Positions 32,564 to 41,936 of a stretch of 64,000 bases of DNA are shown in pieces. Position 1 is the stretch's first letter; the number at the start of each line of letters is the position of its first letter. Source of the stretch: JANWWM01 sp046719715 (lineage in GTDB: Bacteria > Bacteroidota > Chlorobiia > Chlorobiales > Thermochlorobacteraceae); contig JBDNCJ010000002.1 in NCBI GenBank assembly GCA_046719715.1, positions 48,971 through 112,970 on the forward strand, written 5' to 3'. The notes under the pieces are model-generated. The model was not told the DNA's origin, ran no database searches, and was given only the letters and a program-made list of their open reading frames with translations. The position numbers and the translations under genes were made by a program.

Positions 32564-33991
32564 ATGAGCATTGAAGGCGGTTACTTTGAAAACGACGGCG
32601 GAGAAAACCTCCAACCTGAAAAGTCGCGTCAGTGGCGCAAAGTGAAAAAAATCGTCGATAGCGGTGAACTTTCATCGATTTACGATGGCGAAACGCTCGA
32701 GGAAATGCTTCAAACGCTCATCGAGGAAAACGACTACATTCGCGCGCTGCGCGTCTCCGACCATCTGATTGCGCTTGCCCCTTACAACGCCGAAGGCTGG
32801 TTCAAAAAAGGCGTCGCGCTCGTCAATTTGGGCAAATACAAAGACGCCGTCGCCGCCTTCGAGAAAGTCGCTGTGCTCAACCCTGCCGACACCGAAACGC
32901 TCCTGCATCTCGGCGTGTGTTACGAAAATCTGGGCAATCCCGCCGAAGCCCTCAACGCCTATAATCGTGCGATTGAACTCTATCCCAACGACGACGAAGT
33001 GCATTTCTGCAAAGCCATTACGCTCGAGCATCTCGACCAATATCGCGACGCCGAAGCCGAATTGGAACTGTGCCTCGAGCTCAATCCCGAACACCCCGAA
33101 GCGTGGTATGAACTCGGCTACTGCAAAGACATGCTCGAGAAGTGGGAAGAAAGTTTGCACTGCTACGACAAGCACCTTGAATTAGACCCATACAGTAGCA
33201 ATACGTGGTATAATCGCGGCATCATTTTGAACAAGCTTGGAAAGTATGAAGAATCGGTTTCGAGTTACGACCTCGCGCTTGCCATTCGTGAAAACTTTTC
33301 GTCGGCATGGTATAATCGCGGCAATGTGCTCGCCAACATGGGCAGAATTGAAGAAGCCATTGAAAGCTACAAACGCACGCTCGAGTATGAGCCGGAAGAC
33401 GTCGCCACGCTTTTCAACATTGCAACGGCGTTTGAAGAAATCAACGACTTTCATCAAAGCATTTACCACTTGGAGCGATGCGTCGCGATTGAGCCGAACT
33501 ATGCTGATGCGTGGTATGCGCTCGCGTGCTGTTACGACACGATTGATTCGCCGCTCTTCGCGCTCAACGCCATTAACAAAGCCTGCATGCTTGCGCCCGA
33601 TTGCGCCGATTATCTTCAAGCCAAAGCTGGCATCGAGTTCCAACTCGGCTACATCGACGAGGCGTTAAGGCTGTATCGCGACGCTCTCGCGCTTGACCCC
33701 GACAACCCGTATCTCTTGTTTGATTACGGAACCGCGCTCCTCGACGCACAACTGCCGAACGAAGCGGCGGTCGCGCTTGAAAAACTGCTCGCGTTGGATT
33801 CAAATTTCATCGACGCGCACTACGAACTCGCCCTCGCTTATTACGCGCTCGGCGATAAAGAAAATACCATCCGCATGCTTATGGAAGCCTTTAAGGTTGA
33901 TGCGAAAAAAAAGCAAACCTTCCCAAAAGCGTTTCCAGAACTCTACGCCGAAAAAAGCGTGTGCGCACGGCTCGGTGTTACCAAGCGATAA
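32564..33991 (+). CDS. Tetratricopeptide repeat protein
   Basis: A 475-residue protein consisting almost wholly of about eleven 34-residue TPR units from residue 45 to 455 (AEGWFKKGVALVNLGKYKDAVAAFEKVAVLNP; SSAWYNRGNVLANMGRIEEAIESYKRTLEYEP; NPYLLFDYGTALLDAQLPNEAAVALEKLLALD). No signal peptide, so probably cytosolic, acting as a scaffold. The N-terminal 40 residues are charged and unrelated to the repeats. aroE begins 28 bases after its stop; an overlapping frame running into aroE from 33693 is a shadow. Role unknown; close homologues are common in Chlorobiota and Bacteroidota. Confidence 0.88.
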   Translation: MSIEGGYFENDGGENLQPEKSRQWRKVKKIVDSGELSSIYDGETLEEMLQTLIEENDYIRALRVSDHLIALAPYNAEGWFKKGVALVNLGKYKDAVAAFEKVAVLNPADTETLLHLGVCYENLGNPAEALNAYNRAIELYPNDDEVHFCKAITLEHLDQYRDAEAELELCLELNPEHPEAWYELGYCKDMLEKWEESLHCYDKHLELDPYSSNTWYNRGIILNKLGKYEESVSSYDLALAIRENFSSAWYNRGNVLANMGRIEEAIESYKRTLEYEPEDVATLFNIATAFEEINDFHQSIYHLERCVAIEPNYADAWYALACCYDTIDSPLFALNAINKACMLAPDCADYLQAKAGIEFQLGYIDEALRLYRDALALDPDNPYLLFDYGTALLDAQLPNEAAVALEKLLALDSNFIDAHYELALAYYALGDKENTIRMLMEAFKVDAKKKQTFPKAFPELYAEKSVCARLGVTKR

Positions 33992-34019
33992 AACCCACAA
34001 GCATTTCAGAATTTTCAAA

Positions 34020-34907
34020 ATGAACGCCGTTAAAAAAGTTCTTGGGCTTTTAGGAAGCGAAATCTCCTATACGCTCTCGCCCCTGATGCACAACACGGCG
34101 GCGGAGTCTCTGGGGCTGAATTACAGTTACAACGTCTTCGAAGTCCATGCGCCCGACGACCTTTCCGCCGCCATCGAGGGCATTCGCGCTTTGAACATCG
34201 CCGGCGTCAATGTTACCATTCCCTACAAAGAGCGCGCGGTCAAATTTCTCGATTCACTTTCCGCCGAAGCCAGCGAAGTGCAAGCCGTTAATACGATTCT
34301 CAATCAAGAAGGCACGTTAATCGGATACAACACCGATATTTTCGGATTCGCCGAGCCGCTCAAAGCTTTTAAGTCGGAACTTGAAAAAGAAAATGTCGCC
34401 GTTCTTGGATGTGGCGGCGCAGCACGGGCGGCGATTCAAGCCCTCAAAATCGAATTCAAACCGTCAACCCTCATCATCGTCGCCCGCAATGAATCCAAAG
34501 CCGACGCACTGAAAGAAGAATTCAAACGACGCACCAAAAGTCTCAAATTCAAAACGCTCAACATCGCCGACGCGGAAACAATTGAAAAATTGCGCGACTG
34601 CAAACTCATCATCAACGCCACGCCCGTCGGCTCGGCGAAATCTTCCGCTGGCAAAGAAGAACTTTTTCCCGCCGAAAAACTTTGGACGAAACATCACATC
34701 GCCTACGACCTCGTCTATAATCCGCTCCAAACGCCTTTCCTCAAAGGCGCACAAGCCGCCGGCGCAAAAACCCTTTCCGGCTTGGAAATGCTCCTCTTTC
34801 AAGGCGCCAAATCCTTTGAACTCTGGACGGGAAAACCAATGCCCATCGACCTCGTGCGCCAAACGCTTCTTCAAGCCCTTGACGCCGATACTAAAAAAAA
34901 CGATTAA
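34020..34907 (+). CDS. aroE: Shikimate dehydrogenase AroE
   Basis: NADPH-dependent reduction of 3-dehydroshikimate to shikimate in aromatic amino acid synthesis. The 295-residue protein has the substrate-binding LGSEISYTLSPLMHN near residue 9, NVTIPYKERAV with the catalytic lysine, VNTILNQEG and GYNTDIFGF with the catalytic Asp, the dinucleotide motif LGCGGAARAA, and the NATPVG segment. The ATG at 34020 fits the family N-terminus (KVLGLLGSEISYTLSP); the reading frame is open upstream but overlaps the TPR gene. No other aro genes nearby. Confidence 0.96.
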   Translation: MNAVKKVLGLLGSEISYTLSPLMHNTAAESLGLNYSYNVFEVHAPDDLSAAIEGIRALNIAGVNVTIPYKERAVKFLDSLSAEASEVQAVNTILNQEGTLIGYNTDIFGFAEPLKAFKSELEKENVAVLGCGGAARAAIQALKIEFKPSTLIIVARNESKADALKEEFKRRTKSLKFKTLNIADAETIEKLRDCKLIINATPVGSAKSSAGKEELFPAEKLWTKHHIAYDLVYNPLQTPFLKGAQAAGAKTLSGLEMLLFQGAKSFELWTGKPMPIDLVRQTLLQALDADTKKND

Positions 34908-34963
34908 AGAGGTGCGCGAGGTTCAAACTCATTGAGATGGACGCAACCGCTTCGAATACGCAA

Positions 34964-34981
34964 ACCTAACAAATTTTAGTT
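34964..34981. promoter_or_regulatory. Candidate TetR operator, site 1
   Basis: ACCTAACAAATTTTAGTT, five bases before the ATG of the TetR gene. It differs from site 2 (35634) at a single base, which makes its palindrome imperfect. The position suggests self-repression. Confidence 0.7.
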
Positions 34982-34986
34982 CCAAA

Positions 34987-35592
34987 ATGCCGAAGGCTTC
35001 TCTCAAAGCGAAACCCGCCCATTCCGAATCCAAAGAGCGCGTGCTGGAAGCGGCTGAAAAGCACTTCACCGAAAAAGGCTTTGCCGCCGTTTCGCTCAGA
35101 GACATTGCAAGCGAACTCGGAATGAAGCAAGCCTCACTTTACTACCATGCGCCCGACGGCAAAGAGCAACTCTTCGTAGAATCCCTTGAACGCGCCTTGC
35201 AGAAGCACTTTCAAGGAATCGAGAACGCCATAATGAACGCGAAGCCGAATTTGGACGACCAATTTCTCGCCGTCGCGCTTTGGTTTTTTTCCCAACCGCC
35301 GGTGGACTTGATGCGAATGGCGCATGCCGATATGCCCAAGTTGCCAAAACGATTGGCGAATCGTTTTATGGAAATTTCTTACCAATCCCTTCTTTCGCCG
35401 ATAGAAAAAATCGTCGTCGAAGCTCAAAAGCGCGGCGAACTGCGCAAAGAAATTGACGAAACCATGATTGCAGGCGGTTTCTTTTCCATCATTCAATCGC
35501 TTCAAGACGTCCGACAATACGCCAAACGCGGCGACGTCGCCCTCGCCAAAGAAGCCGTCGACCTCATTCTCAACGGCGCACGTAAAAAATAA
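34987..35592 (+). CDS. TetR-family transcriptional regulator
   Basis: A 201-residue repressor. The N-terminal TetR helix-turn-helix is clear: KERVLEAAEKHFTEKGFAAVSLRDIASELGMKQASLYYHAPDGKEQLF, residues about 15-62. The C-terminal 140 residues are the ligand-binding and dimerisation part, of a type (AefR-like/TetR_C) whose ligand cannot be predicted. An 18-base palindrome occurs just before this gene and again before the following TonB-receptor gene, so it probably controls both. The receptor and the SDR gene downstream are the likely targets. Confidence 0.93.
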   Translation: MPKASLKAKPAHSESKERVLEAAEKHFTEKGFAAVSLRDIASELGMKQASLYYHAPDGKEQLFVESLERALQKHFQGIENAIMNAKPNLDDQFLAVALWFFSQPPVDLMRMAHADMPKLPKRLANRFMEISYQSLLSPIEKIVVEAQKRGELRKEIDETMIAGGFFSIIQSLQDVRQYAKRGDVALAKEAVDLILNGARKK

Positions 35593-35632
35593 TTTTCAAA
35601 TCATCGGAACGAATTGAACATTGTTTTGAATT

Positions 35633-35652
35633 TACCTAACAAATTTTAGGTA
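35633..35652. promoter_or_regulatory. Candidate TetR operator, site 2
   Basis: TACCTAACAAATTTTAGGTA: perfect 7-base arms (TACCTAA and TTAGGTA) around a 6-base centre. It lies 36 bases before the TonB receptor ATG, where it would overlap a promoter. An almost identical site precedes the TetR gene. Confidence 0.75.
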
Positions 35653-35687
35653 GAATTTTAATTGAATTGAAAAACTCAAATCGTCAA

Positions 35688-38000
35688 ATGAAAAAGATTC
35701 TCATCATTGTCGCCGTTTTAAGTGCGCTCTCGACTCTTGCACAAAAAGCCTTTTCACAGGAAGTCAAACGCGGCGCAATCGCGGGGCGGGTTTTGGATAA
35801 AACCACCAAAGAACCGATTGTCGGTGCAACCGCGCGGATTGTCGGTTTAGAACTGGGGGCAGTCGCCGATGCAGACGGCAAATTCACCATTCAAAATATC
35901 CCCGTTGGCACGTATCAAGTGAAAGTGTCGGCGGTCGGATATGAAAGCACGATTCGCGCCGATGTCGTTGTGTCAACGGCACGCGCTTACATTCTCGTCG
36001 TTGAACTGGCGGAAAAAAACATTGAAGGGAAGGAAGTGGAAGTCGTGGCGGATTACTTCAAACGCCGAAAAGCGGATTCCCCGACGAGCGAGCAAAGTTT
36101 CACTTACGAAGAAATTCGCCGATTGCCCGGCGGCTTTGAAGATGTGGTGAGAGCGGTTTCAACTCTGCCCGGCGTTTCGGTGGCAAGCGCGGGGCGCAAC
36201 GATTTGCTCGTCAGAGGCGGCGCGCCGTCTGAAAACCTCTTTCTCATCGACGGCATTGAGGTGCCGAACATCAATCACTTCGGTACACAAGGCTTCGGCG
36301 GCGGTCCGATTTCCTTCGTCAATCTGGATTACGTGCGCGAAGTGAATTTTTCAACGGGCGGATTCGGCGTCAAATACGGCGATAAAATTTCAAGCGTCGT
36401 CTCGCTCGACCTGCGCAACGGACGCGAAGACCGAACCGGCGGCAAACTCAACCTTTCCGCCTCGCAATTCGGATTCAACATCGAAGCCCCGCTTTCACAA
36501 AACGGGCAATATCTCTTTTCCGCACGGCGCAGTTACCTTGACCTCATTTTCAAAGCCGCCGGCTTTTCCTTCGTCCCCGAATACTACGACTTTCTCGGCA
36601 AGGTTACTTACAACCTTGGCGGCGGCAATGAAGTCTCCGCGCTCGGCATCGGCGTCATTAACAACGTACGGCTCTTCAACGACACGCCCGACCAACGCTT
36701 CGATAATTCGCGCTTGCTCGACAACACGCAGTATCAATTCATCGGCGGCGTTACTTGGAAAAAAGCCTTCAAAAGTGGATTCATCTCAACCACGCTCGGA
36801 CGCACGCGCGTCGATTATCGCTTCGAGCAACGCGACTCGCTTCAAAACCCGTTCTTCCGAAACAACTCCATTGAAGATGAACTCAATCTCCGAAGCGACA
36901 TCACGCTGGCACTTACCAAAGCAACAGAATTTTCTTTCGGTGTTCAAGCCAAAACCATCGGCTTCGACGCAGATGTCTTTCTCAAACGCGAAGGAACGGA
37001 CTCGGTGATTGTAGATAGGGAATTGAAAGACCGATTCGCCAAAGGCGCAATCTACCTTCAACTCTTACAACGCTTCGGGAGGCTCACCGCAACGCTCGGC
37101 GGAAGGCTCGATTACTTCGACGGTATCAATCAAAAATTCTATCCTGCGCCGCGCGGCTCGCTCTCTTACGCGCTCACCGATAAAACGTCGCTCAATGCGT
37201 CTGTCGGTCGATACACCCAGTCGCCGTCATACATTTGGCTCGTTGCGGAAGAATCGAACCGAAATTTGAAAAACATTCAAACCAACGTGGCGATTGCAGG
37301 CGTTGAACACATCTTGCAACCCGATTTGAAATTCAGCATTGAAGGCTACTACAAGCAGTATGGCGATTATCCTGCAAGCCTGAACCGCCCGTTCTTGGTG
37401 CTTGCCAATACGGGCGCGGGCTTCGGCGGCAGTGAAGACGGCTTTGCTTCGTTTGGCTTAGAGCCACTGGCAAGTTTGGGCAACGGTCGTGCTTACGGCG
37501 TTGAAGTTTTCGTTCAGAAAAAATTGTCGGAAACGCCCTACTACGGTATTGCGTCGCTTACTATCGGCAAATCGGAATTTCAAGGCATTGATGGCGTTTT
37601 TAGACCGAGTAACTTTGACCAACGCATCATTTTCAATGTGAGCGGCGGCTACCGCATCGATGAAAAATGGGAAGTGGGCGTCAAGTTTCGGTATGCCTCC
37701 GGACGACCCTTCACGCCCGTCGGCGCAGAGGGAGATAGAGCCTTCGCCTTTCAACTGACGAACATCGACCCGAACTTCTTCAATTCGCAACGCCTGCCCG
37801 ATTTTCACGCGCTCGATGTGCGAGTAGACCGACGTTGGCAGTTCAACACTTGGACGCTCATTACTTACCTCGACGTGCAAAACGTCTATAACCGACAAAA
37901 CGCCGAGCCGCCGCGTTGGAACGTGCGCGAGAACCGAATCGGCGACGTCGGCGGTCAAATCGGACTGCTTCCCTCCATCGGCATCAACGCCGAATTTTGA
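35688..38000 (+). CDS. TonB-dependent receptor with N-terminal carboxypeptidase-like domain
   Basis: Outer membrane transporter of 770 residues. Order: signal peptide (KKILIIVAVLSALSTLAQKAFS), a carboxypeptidase-D regulatory-like beta domain about residues 28-110 (GAIAGRVLDKTTKEPIVGATARI), a plug with VSTLPGVSVASAGRNDLLVRGGAPSENLF, and a 22-stranded barrel to the end. This architecture is usual in the Bacteroidota/Chlorobiota (SusC-like or ferric/organic ligand receptors), but there is no SusD partner. The ATG at 35688 is used in place of a TTG 7 codons upstream because it starts the signal peptide. Expression is probably under the TetR gene just before it. The substrate is not known. Confidence 0.92.
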   Translation: MKKILIIVAVLSALSTLAQKAFSQEVKRGAIAGRVLDKTTKEPIVGATARIVGLELGAVADADGKFTIQNIPVGTYQVKVSAVGYESTIRADVVVSTARAYILVVELAEKNIEGKEVEVVADYFKRRKADSPTSEQSFTYEEIRRLPGGFEDVVRAVSTLPGVSVASAGRNDLLVRGGAPSENLFLIDGIEVPNINHFGTQGFGGGPISFVNLDYVREVNFSTGGFGVKYGDKISSVVSLDLRNGREDRTGGKLNLSASQFGFNIEAPLSQNGQYLFSARRSYLDLIFKAAGFSFVPEYYDFLGKVTYNLGGGNEVSALGIGVINNVRLFNDTPDQRFDNSRLLDNTQYQFIGGVTWKKAFKSGFISTTLGRTRVDYRFEQRDSLQNPFFRNNSIEDELNLRSDITLALTKATEFSFGVQAKTIGFDADVFLKREGTDSVIVDRELKDRFAKGAIYLQLLQRFGRLTATLGGRLDYFDGINQKFYPAPRGSLSYALTDKTSLNASVGRYTQSPSYIWLVAEESNRNLKNIQTNVAIAGVEHILQPDLKFSIEGYYKQYGDYPASLNRPFLVLANTGAGFGGSEDGFASFGLEPLASLGNGRAYGVEVFVQKKLSETPYYGIASLTIGKSEFQGIDGVFRPSNFDQRIIFNVSGGYRIDEKWEVGVKFRYASGRPFTPVGAEGDRAFAFQLTNIDPNFFNSQRLPDFHALDVRVDRRWQFNTWTLITYLDVQNVYNRQNAEPPRWNVRENRIGDVGGQIGLLPSIGINAEF

Positions 38001-38060
38001 GCATGAAAAACGAATCAAAAACAACCCTCGTTTGATGATTGAAATAACTATCGTTATCAA

Positions 38061-38999
38061 ATGTCCAAAACAGTTGTCCTAACGGGCGGAACAGGACTGA
38101 TTGGAAAAGCACTTGTTCATGCGCTCACAGAGCGAGGCGATAAGGTCATCTTGCTGGTTCGCAATCCTGAAAAAGCCAAATCCGAACTGCCGAATCTCGC
38201 TGGGTATTACAGTTGGGACGCAATGAGCGAAGGCGAGGAATGGACGAAGGCACTCGCTTCTGCCGATGCAGTCTTACATCTTGCTGGAACGCCCGTCGCG
38301 GCACGTTGGAACGACGACTACAAAAAGCAGATTTACGATAGCCGAATCATCAGCACGCGCAATTTGGTTCGCGCCGTCGCTCAATCAGCGATAAAACCCA
38401 AAGTCTTTATCACTGCGTCGGGCGTGGGCTACTACGGCAATCAAGGTTATGGAAAAGACGAGCCGATGTTGGACGAAAGTGCGCCGCCAGCAACCGATTT
38501 TCTTGCAAAAGTGTGTATTGATTGGGAAAAAGAAGCCTTCGAGGCGGAAAAATCGGGCGTGCGTGCCGTTGCTGTAAGAACGGGCGTGGTGCTCTCGACC
38601 AAAGGTGGCGCGTTGGAAAAAATGCTGACGCCGTTCAAACTCTTTGCCGGCGGTCCGATTGGAAGCGGCAAGCAGTGGGTGTCGTGGATTCACATCGACG
38701 ACGAAGTCGGGCTGTATTTGTTTGCCATCGATAACGAAAAGGTAACAGGGGCATTGAACGCCGTTGCCCCAACGCCCGTTCAGATGCAAGGTTTGGCGGA
38801 AACGCTCGGAAAAATTCTTTCGCGCCCGGCCATGTTTCCCGTGCCAAAAGTCGCGCTGGAAATGCTCTTCGGGGAAGCCGCAAATGTGATTGCCGAAGGT
38901 CAGCGTGTTGTTCCAAAGCGTGCGCTTGAATTAGGATTTACCTTCAAATATCCGACGCTGGAAGGCGCATTGAGAGATGTGCTCGCCAAAAATAAGTGA
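38061..38999 (+). CDS. TIGR01777-family epimerase (SDR39U1-like)
   Basis: Atypical short-chain dehydrogenase of 312 residues, TIGR01777/YfcH group. Rossmann motif TGGTGLIGKALV at residues 8-19, VLHLAGTPVAARWNDDYKK, GVGYYGNQGYGKDE with the active-site Tyr region, and the C-terminal DUF1731 domain (VPKVALEMLFGEAANVIAEGQRVVPKRALELGF). Predicted NAD(P)-dependent sugar-nucleotide epimerase by family, but no member has a firm substrate. It follows the TonB receptor after 60 bases on the same strand and may be in the TetR regulon. Confidence 0.93.
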   Translation: MSKTVVLTGGTGLIGKALVHALTERGDKVILLVRNPEKAKSELPNLAGYYSWDAMSEGEEWTKALASADAVLHLAGTPVAARWNDDYKKQIYDSRIISTRNLVRAVAQSAIKPKVFITASGVGYYGNQGYGKDEPMLDESAPPATDFLAKVCIDWEKEAFEAEKSGVRAVAVRTGVVLSTKGGALEKMLTPFKLFAGGPIGSGKQWVSWIHIDDEVGLYLFAIDNEKVTGALNAVAPTPVQMQGLAETLGKILSRPAMFPVPKVALEMLFGEAANVIAEGQRVVPKRALELGFTFKYPTLEGALRDVLAKNK

Positions 39000-39277
39000 G
39001 GCATAGTTGAAGAGCGCTTGAAAAGTTACTGAAACGGTTAACCATAGAATGACTATTTCTTTACACGCAACATCTTGAATGGAATAAGAGAAGTTGCTTA
39101 TATTCGCCGAAATTTTGCAACTGCTGACACCTTCCCACTCGTTGCAACTCGTGTTTTCACTGTTAGCCTTGTCATATGCTTGCGGGTTTAGGCGCGTGAA
39201 GTGTTGAAGTTTAGAGATTGAAACTCAATTTGACAGACCTGAACTTAAAAACATAACAAAACACATTTGCGATAATT

Positions 39278-40885
39278 ATGGCTGAAAACAAAACAAAGGA
39301 ACAACAAGCGGGATTTCGTTTTGTAGAACTCATCGTTTTTGGAGCGATATTTCTTGCCCTTGTCGCTTCCGTTTTCGTGCTCAACATCATCATTTCGCGC
39401 GACAGCCAACGCGACTCCGAGCAGGTTTTCTGTGCGACGAAGCAATCGGAGTATTGGCAACGCGCTTACCGAAGTTTGATTCGAACACAAGAGCGGTTGG
39501 CGGAACTATCAATTATCGATTCCTCGCAAGTCGAGCAAATTGCTGAAAAATCGGCACAACTTGATACGGCGTTTGCCAATTACAAAAGATCCATTTTGGT
39601 GTTTGACTCTACGGTCGCCGCACTGGAAAAAGGCGGCGTGATTACGCTGGAAGGCGTGGAGTTTGAAATCGCGTCCGTTACAAATCCAAGAGCGCGTACG
39701 ACGATTGAAAAGGAACTTCAAAAATGGTCGGAATCGCGCGCCTTGCTTCTTGACCTTGCAGAGAAAACGCAAAATCCCAGAGAAATAGACCCCTTGCAAC
39801 TTGAAAAAGCGATTGACTTCGCAATTCAAAACGACGACCTCATTCTCGCCAGTAACCGTGACTTCATCGTGCGCTTGGGTGAACTCTCGACGGAAAAAAT
39901 TAAGAACCTGCAATTCGCGCAAGTTGCCGCACTTGTCATCAGCATTCTCGTCTTTCTCGGTATGGCGGTTCGCTTGACGATTTCACTTCGAAAGCAAGCT
40001 AAAATCATCCAAGAGTCCCAAGGGCAACTGATTCAAAACGAAAAAATGGCGTCGCTTGGTCAAATGGTTGCGGGGCTTGCACACGAGATGAACACGCCGC
40101 TCGGCTTCGTGAGAAATAACATCGAAATTATCCGCGAAAACGACCGCGAGTTCCAAGATGCCGTTGTTGCGAGTGCAACCGTCTTGAAAAGTTTAGTCGC
40201 TGGAAATTACAGCGAGGTAGAAAAGCAGATTCCCGTAACGCTTGAAAAATTAAAAAGCATTGAAAAAATCGGTCTCGTCGATGAAAACGCGATGATGATT
40301 ACCAACTCGCTCGAAGGATTAGACCGAATCCAAGAACTCATCGTCAACTTGCGCAACTTCTCGCGCTTAGACCAAACTGCGACCCAACTCGCTAATCTTA
40401 ACCAATGTCTGGATTCCACGCTCGTCATCGCCAATCATATCTTGAAACGGCACATGACCGTTGTGAAGGAATATGGAAAAATTCCCGATATTGTTTGCGC
40501 ACCCGCCCAACTCAACCAAGTGTTTTTGAACCTTGTTACAAACTCGGCGCATGCCTGTGAAGAAAAGGGTGAAGGCGTGTTGCGACTGAAAACATTTGTA
40601 GAGAAAAACGAAGCCGTCGTGCAAATTTCCGACAACGGCAAAGGCATTCCGCCAGAAGTTATTAACAAAATCTTTGACCCGTTCTTTACAACCAAACCTG
40701 TCGGCAAAGGCACGGGTCTTGGGCTTTCCATCTCCAAGAAAATTATTGAAGAGGGACACAACGGCAGAATTACCGTTAAAAGCAAAGTGGGTCACGGAAC
40801 AGATTTCTTTATCTATCTACCAATGCAAGGCAAACAAGAAAAAGCAGATAAAGTATTCAGCGAAAGCACGCCGGCATTGAACTAA
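39278..40885 (+). CDS. Membrane-bound sensor histidine kinase
   Basis: A 535-residue kinase. Two transmembrane helices (about 15-36, VELIVFGAIFLALVASVFVLNII, and about 209-230) enclose a periplasmic helical sensor domain of about 170 residues. The cytoplasmic part has the H-box MVAGLAHEMNTPLGFVRNN with His269 (HisKA of the HK4 type), a long helical insert between H-box and ATPase, then N-box NLVTNSAHACEEK, G1 DNGKGIP, F FDPFFTTKPVGKG and G2 GTGLGLSIS. No PAS or HAMP seen. It is 31 bases before a double-receiver regulator, its probable partner. The 278-base gap before it has a possible promoter (TTG at 39075, TATATTCG at 39099). Confidence 0.93.
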   Translation: MAENKTKEQQAGFRFVELIVFGAIFLALVASVFVLNIIISRDSQRDSEQVFCATKQSEYWQRAYRSLIRTQERLAELSIIDSSQVEQIAEKSAQLDTAFANYKRSILVFDSTVAALEKGGVITLEGVEFEIASVTNPRARTTIEKELQKWSESRALLLDLAEKTQNPREIDPLQLEKAIDFAIQNDDLILASNRDFIVRLGELSTEKIKNLQFAQVAALVISILVFLGMAVRLTISLRKQAKIIQESQGQLIQNEKMASLGQMVAGLAHEMNTPLGFVRNNIEIIRENDREFQDAVVASATVLKSLVAGNYSEVEKQIPVTLEKLKSIEKIGLVDENAMMITNSLEGLDRIQELIVNLRNFSRLDQTATQLANLNQCLDSTLVIANHILKRHMTVVKEYGKIPDIVCAPAQLNQVFLNLVTNSAHACEEKGEGVLRLKTFVEKNEAVVQISDNGKGIPPEVINKIFDPFFTTKPVGKGTGLGLSISKKIIEEGHNGRITVKSKVGHGTDFFIYLPMQGKQEKADKVFSESTPALN

Positions 40886-40916
40886 ACCGAATCCCAAAAC
40901 AATAAGAACTCGAATT

Positions 40917-41912
40917 ATGGCAACCGAATCAAACATCAACATCTTGCTTGTCGACGACGAGCCGCTCGTGCTTCAATCACTTTCGGCAACTTTTCGTCGG
41001 CAATACAACATCTTCACCGCGACAAACGGCAAAGACGCCATTGAAATCGTCCGACAAAACCACATTCATGTGGTTCTTTCCGACCAACGTATGCCCGGTA
41101 TGCTCGGACACGAAGTTTTGCGCGTCATCAAAACCATCAGCCCAAGCACGATTCGGATTTTGCTCACGGGATACAGCGACCTTGACGCGATTATGAACTC
41201 CGTCAACTCCGGCGAAGTGTTCCGCTTCCTCACCAAACCTTGGAAGATTGACCAACTTCGCGACACGGTCGGTGCCGCCGTCGATATCGCGCAGAAAGTC
41301 GGGCAACTCTATCCCAGCAAAGCCGACATCATGCGCACCAGCGGCGCAGAACCCGCCGAAATTATCGAGCAAGAAGAAGAAGCCCCGCCAGTTCCCGCAG
41401 GCAGTCAAAAAGAAGGGTTGCTTATTGTAGAGTTCAATAAAGAGCAACTCAATACGATGATGCAGGTTTTCGGAAAGAAGTATCAAGTCTATCCAGCCTC
41501 TTCTATCACAGAAGCCTTCGACCAACTTTCCAAGCACGAAGTTTATGTGATGCTCACCGACTTAAACTTGAACAGCGAAGACGGCATCGACTTTTTGCAC
41601 GCCGTCAAGCAAGAGTATCCGAACATCGTCATCATTTTGCTCACCCAAGTGCGCGACGCGCTCTTAGCGATTAAATCCATCAACGAGTTCCAAGTTTATC
41701 GCTATCATGTGAAACCATGCGCCGTTGAAGATTTAGATAAAACCATTCAATCGGCGATGAATCGCGCCCGCACCTATCGCACGCAACCGCTCAAAAACGT
41801 GGCTTACGTCGCCAAGGAAGTTGCGCCGCAACTCGTAGAAAAAGAAGTAACCGAAAAAACAAATTGGTGGCGCGATAAACTCCGCTCCGCAAAAAAACTT
41901 TTCGGCGGCTAA
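40917..41912 (+). CDS. Double-receiver response regulator, second receiver degenerate
   Basis: A 331-residue protein with two CheY-like domains and no DNA-binding output. REC1 (residues about 7-125) is complete: acidic pair Asp13-Asp14 in LLVDDEP, phosphoacceptor Asp56 in LSDQRMPG, and Lys107 in FLTKPW; the LSDQRMPGM-LLTGYSD type is common next to HD-GYP or kinase outputs. REC2 (about 167-285) keeps Asp215 in LTDLNLN and Lys266 in HVKP, but the acidic pair that binds magnesium is Glu172-Phe173 (IVEFNKE), so its phosphorylation should be impaired. A 45-residue helical tail follows. It likely passes a signal by protein contact, partnered with the kinase upstream. Confidence 0.9.
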   Translation: MATESNINILLVDDEPLVLQSLSATFRRQYNIFTATNGKDAIEIVRQNHIHVVLSDQRMPGMLGHEVLRVIKTISPSTIRILLTGYSDLDAIMNSVNSGEVFRFLTKPWKIDQLRDTVGAAVDIAQKVGQLYPSKADIMRTSGAEPAEIIEQEEEAPPVPAGSQKEGLLIVEFNKEQLNTMMQVFGKKYQVYPASSITEAFDQLSKHEVYVMLTDLNLNSEDGIDFLHAVKQEYPNIVIILLTQVRDALLAIKSINEFQVYRYHVKPCAVEDLDKTIQSAMNRARTYRTQPLKNVAYVAKEVAPQLVEKEVTEKTNWWRDKLRSAKKLFGG

Positions 41913-41936
41913 TCATTTTAATGTTTGCATTTCTAA

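Noticed and set aside
32303..32614. Minus-strand frame before the second TPR gene
   Set aside because: It covers the degraded palindromic repeat and the start of the TPR gene, with no protein-like pattern.
33693..34019. N-terminal extension of aroE
   Set aside because: The upstream residues are a shadow of the TPR gene and do not fit shikimate dehydrogenase, which starts at 34020.
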